A stretch of DNA of 8,536 nt, from NCBI GenBank assembly GCA_036667875.1, contig JAVWTD010000045.1, positions 1 to 8,536 on the forward strand, read 5' to 3'. The number at the start of each line of letters is the position of its first letter. Within the stretch, counting starts at the first letter, position 1. The notes beneath the pieces were generated by a model. That model saw nothing but the letters and a program-made list of their open reading frames with translations, was not told the origin of the DNA and searched no databases. The translations under genes and the position numbers were made by a program. Positions 6,063 to 8,536 of this stretch are shown one piece after another. Source of the DNA: CAJGDV01 sp036667875. GTDB taxonomy: Bacteria; Bacillota_I; Bacilli_A; RF39; UBA660.

Positions 6063-8258
6063 TTATTTAAATATTTTTTCTAGTGATATCCAATTATCAT
6101 TTGACATATCTTCTATATATTCTGTATTACACATATATAAAGAATCATTTTTATCATAATCTCTAACAAATCCAAAATTAATTTTGTACTTTTCAGAATA
6201 CATTTTTAAAGCTTCAAATTTATTTTCTACTTTAATATCAATATTTTTAGATTCACCAGTTATACTTTCTCCACCTTTAGTTTCAATAATCCATATCTTT
6301 TTATTCTTATCACATACTATAAAATCAGGATAAAAGTGCCATTTCTTATTTACAGCATCTATATAAACAATTGAAAAATAATTTGAAGATGATTCTCCAT
6401 TTTTGTAAAACCATTTTATATCATCACAATTCTCGCAAAAGAACTCAAACATTCTTTCACTTCTTGACTTAATAGTACTATTTGGATATTCAATATATGA
6501 AGATTTTTCATATATACATGTATCTTTCATTTTAGAATCATATTTTATATAATCCATTTGCGGCATCTTCCAATTTATTTGTTTTATTTCTTTTAATTTA
6601 AGTTTTTGTTGTCTCGCTTTTTGTGTCACTGCTTCCATAAAATCATATTTTAATTTATCTTCATTATTAATTACAAAAGCATAAAAACCAACTAAACTTA
6701 AATCAATAAATTTTTTGCTAAATAGTTTCCCTTTAAAGAACATTCTTTCTAGCATAAGTCTTGTTCTATCATATCTCATACCTATTTTAGATGAAATGAT
6801 ATTAATAGAATGTCTCAATTCAAAACCATTTTTATTGGTACTAACTTCTGATTCAATCTTTATTCTATTTGCACTTGCAAATTCACTTGAGTTTAAAGAA
6901 ACAATTTTATCTTGAATAATTTCGCTCTCTATTTTATCACTAAAATTGTATCCATTGTTTTCAAGTATCATTTTATTATTTTTCTTATTTGTCCCTAGTT
7001 TGTATTTTTCACTATAATAATCATGAAGTATTTTAAATGTTTCTCTTTCATCAAAACCATCAAAATCATTATCTGCAACTTCCTTGGTTAAACTAAAATC
7101 TTTATATTCGTTTTTCAAGAAAATAACTTTAACATCACTGGCATTGTTACCAAGCTCACTTTTAACTGTTTCTTCATATTTCTCATCAAATGTATAAAGG
7201 AAACAATTATCAAGAAGGTTGTTATCATAATGATGTGCTTGTGGCATCCTTCTGATTCTTCCAATAGTTTGTGTTTCAAAATCTTCACTCATGTTATCTC
7301 TTAACTTAACAAGTATTTTTGCTCTTGGACAGTCCCAACCCGTTGATATTGCTTGCTTCATAATTAATACTGCTTGATTTGATTCATTGTTTGATATATT
7401 TTCAATGTTTTCTTTTCTATTAGATAACCAAATTGCAAGATTTCCTCTGTCATAGGTATTTTCTTCTAAAATTGTTTCAATTTGTTTTATTAAATCATCT
7501 GATTTACTAGGTACTTGAATAATTATTAAAGGATTTACTTGAATACCTTTGTTCATATATTCTTCTTTTATTACTTTTCTTTTATTAACAGCTAACGCTA
7601 ATAAATATTCATGTTCATTATTTAATGTTTTTGCATTAGATACACCTTCATTTATATATAAAGCGCGAGTAATTAATCCTTCATTAATAACATCTAACTC
7701 TTTAATTTTAATATTTTCAGCTTCACTATTACGTTTAGTTGTAGCACTTACTCTAACTATATAATTTGGATTAATATAATCAATTATCGACTCTGCTTTA
7801 ACAGTTTTATTTAAATGTTCTTCATCTACTATTATTATAAAATTATATCCATTATTATGTGCTTCTCTAACTCTCTCGTATAAATTTTTACGTTCAGCAT
7901 CTTTTAAGGAAGTATTTCCTTTTTTAGTAATAGTTTCCCAGTTTATGAAGCAAGTATCTTTTGCTTCAAATCCTTGTAATAAAATATCTTGAATATTTTT
8001 AGTATTATGTTGTGGTAGAAATTTAGTCATTTTATCTTTGCTTTGTTCTTCTAAATCACCTTTACCTGGTGTAAGCCATACAAAAATAGTTTTTGCATTT
8101 TCTTGTAAGTATTCCTCAATATAAGAAAGTAATAAAATAGTTTTCCCTGCACCAGTTGGTGCTTGTACTAATACTTCTTTTTTACTACCTATAGAAGTAG
8201 CATCTAGCAATCTATTAACTGTATTAATTTGAAAATTCTTTAACTGTATATTTTGCAT
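6063..8258 (-). CDS. Type III restriction-like helicase-nuclease (Res)
   Basis: A 731-aa SF2 helicase/translocase fused to a PD-(D/E)XK nuclease. Motif I APTGAGKT is at 33-40 (K39 binds ATP phosphate); motif II is VDEEH (144-148), DEEH rather than DEAD or DEAH; motif III SAT is at 171-173; motif V-like ISTGWDCPRA at 304-313; motif VI QTIGRIRRMP at 330-339. The C-terminal nuclease has E601 in a helix (SERMFEFF), then YPDF (643-646, D645) and IIETKG (657-662, E659 and K661), a full catalytic set. This order is that of type III restriction Res subunits, which cut DNA after ATP-driven scanning from an unmethylated site together with Mod. At 731 aa it is clearly shorter than classic Res (roughly 900-1000 aa). 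GGAGG (8266-8270) lies 7 nt before the ATG, inside the upstream gene, and start and stop overlap (TAATG). All motifs are intact. Confidence 0.88.
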   Translation of the reverse strand: MQNIQLKNFQINTVNRLLDATSIGSKKEVLVQAPTGAGKTILLLSYIEEYLQENAKTIFVWLTPGKGDLEEQSKDKMTKFLPQHNTKNIQDILLQGFEAKDTCFINWETITKKGNTSLKDAERKNLYERVREAHNNGYNFIIIVDEEHLNKTVKAESIIDYINPNYIVRVSATTKRNSEAENIKIKELDVINEGLITRALYINEGVSNAKTLNNEHEYLLALAVNKRKVIKEEYMNKGIQVNPLIIIQVPSKSDDLIKQIETILEENTYDRGNLAIWLSNRKENIENISNNESNQAVLIMKQAISTGWDCPRAKILVKLRDNMSEDFETQTIGRIRRMPQAHHYDNNLLDNCFLYTFDEKYEETVKSELGNNASDVKVIFLKNEYKDFSLTKEVADNDFDGFDERETFKILHDYYSEKYKLGTNKKNNKMILENNGYNFSDKIESEIIQDKIVSLNSSEFASANRIKIESEVSTNKNGFELRHSINIISSKIGMRYDRTRLMLERMFFKGKLFSKKFIDLSLVGFYAFVINNEDKLKYDFMEAVTQKARQQKLKLKEIKQINWKMPQMDYIKYDSKMKDTCIYEKSSYIEYPNSTIKSRSERMFEFFCENCDDIKWFYKNGESSSNYFSIVYIDAVNKKWHFYPDFIVCDKNKKIWIIETKGGESITGESKNIDIKVENKFEALKMYSEKYKINFGFVRDYDKNDSLYMCNTEYIEDMSNDNWISLEKIFK

Positions 8259-8536
8259 TATGCAACCTCCATAATTTCTTCTTTAAAATAATAGTCAGGT
8301 ATAATATATAATTCAATATTATTATTTTTAAAGATTTCTTCCTGTTTACTTGTTAATAATATGTCTGATGAAATATAAATTTTTTCACAATCGTTTAGTG
8401 CTTGAATATCAAGTGTAAAATTATCTAATTCTTCTTCATTCATATAAACTCTAATTTTATTATTATCTATTTCTATACCATTTTCTAATTGTATTAAATT
8501 TTTAATATTAATCAACAAATTATCATGTAGATTTTC
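8258..8536 (-). CDS. C-terminal end of a gene cut by the window edge, probably type III-like DNA methyltransferase (Mod)
   Basis: The frame is open from the window end (8536) to the TAA at 8258-8260, giving the last 92 residues or so of a longer protein. A TTG at 8516-8518 could be taken as a start but has no ribosome site, and the codons before it are open, so truncation by the window is more likely. The visible part contains no catalytic motif. It has alternating strands and helices and ends with LLTSKQEEIF and then IIPDYYFKEE, a tail I associate, from memory only, with methyltransferases of type III-like systems. Its 1-nt overlap with the helicase-nuclease gene fits the usual mod-res gene order. 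The TRD and methylase motifs would lie outside the window. The identity is an inference from context. Confidence 0.55.
   Translation of the reverse strand, partial: ENLHDNLLINIKNLIQLENGIEIDNNKIRVYMNEEELDNFTLDIQALNDCEKIYISSDILLTSKQEEIFKNNNIELYIIPDYYFKEEIMEVA

Noticed and set aside
8258..8518. Complete 86-aa protein starting at TTG (8516-8518)
   Set aside because: No ribosome site before the TTG, and the frame stays open to the window edge; a truncated longer gene is the simpler reading.
1..8536. CRISPR array, tRNA or rRNA genes, insertion sequence, Mycoplasma-type genetic code
   Set aside because: No regularly spaced repeats, cloverleaf, rRNA stretch or transposase is visible, and TGA appears to act as a stop codon.

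Overview
The window is a low-GC, densely packed stretch of a bacterial chromosome, and every supported gene lies on the minus strand. Gene content and style suggest a low-GC Firmicutes/Bacilli or relative: consensus AGGAGG ribosome sites, TATAAT promoters, a T-box leader and intrinsic terminators with U-tracts. TGA appears to act as a stop (81-codon ORF, ATGA junction with the next gene) and the proteins read normally with the standard bacterial code, so I see no sign of the Mycoplasma TGA=Trp code. Genus cannot be assigned from sequence alone.

Reading in the direction of transcription (high to low coordinates), there are three blocks. (1) 8536-6063: the 3' end of a gene that enters from outside the window, probably the C-terminus of a type III-like DNA methyltransferase (Mod), joined by a 1-nt TAATG overlap to a 731-aa helicase-nuclease of the type III restriction (Res) kind. 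Together these look like a restriction-modification module, AT-richer by eye than the genes after it. (2) 6062-2848: a non-coding stretch with three inverted repeats, then a near-perfect sigma-A promoter, a T-box leader whose NCCA-pairing bulge (UGGU) and candidate UUA specifier fit tRNA-Leu, a 122-aa three-helix membrane protein gene, and leuS, which overlaps it by 22 nt. A strong intrinsic terminator ends this operon. (3) 2848-25: an extended -10 promoter lying against the leuS terminator U-tract drives a four-gene operon with overlapping ends: a COG2509-like FAD-dependent dehydrogenase, rnhB (RNase HII), an unrecognised Asn-rich 81-aa protein, and a small glyoxalase II-like metallo-beta-lactamase-fold hydrolase. 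It ends in an intrinsic terminator.

The most notable signals are these. The T-box leader's antiterminator 3' arm can pair instead with the Shine-Dalgarno region of the first gene, which suggests translational rather than classic transcriptional control. An unknown membrane protein sits ahead of leuS under the same leucine-sensing leader. The leucyl-tRNA synthetase has a KMGKR signature in place of KMSKS. The inverted repeats mark the boundary between the restriction module and the housekeeping operon.
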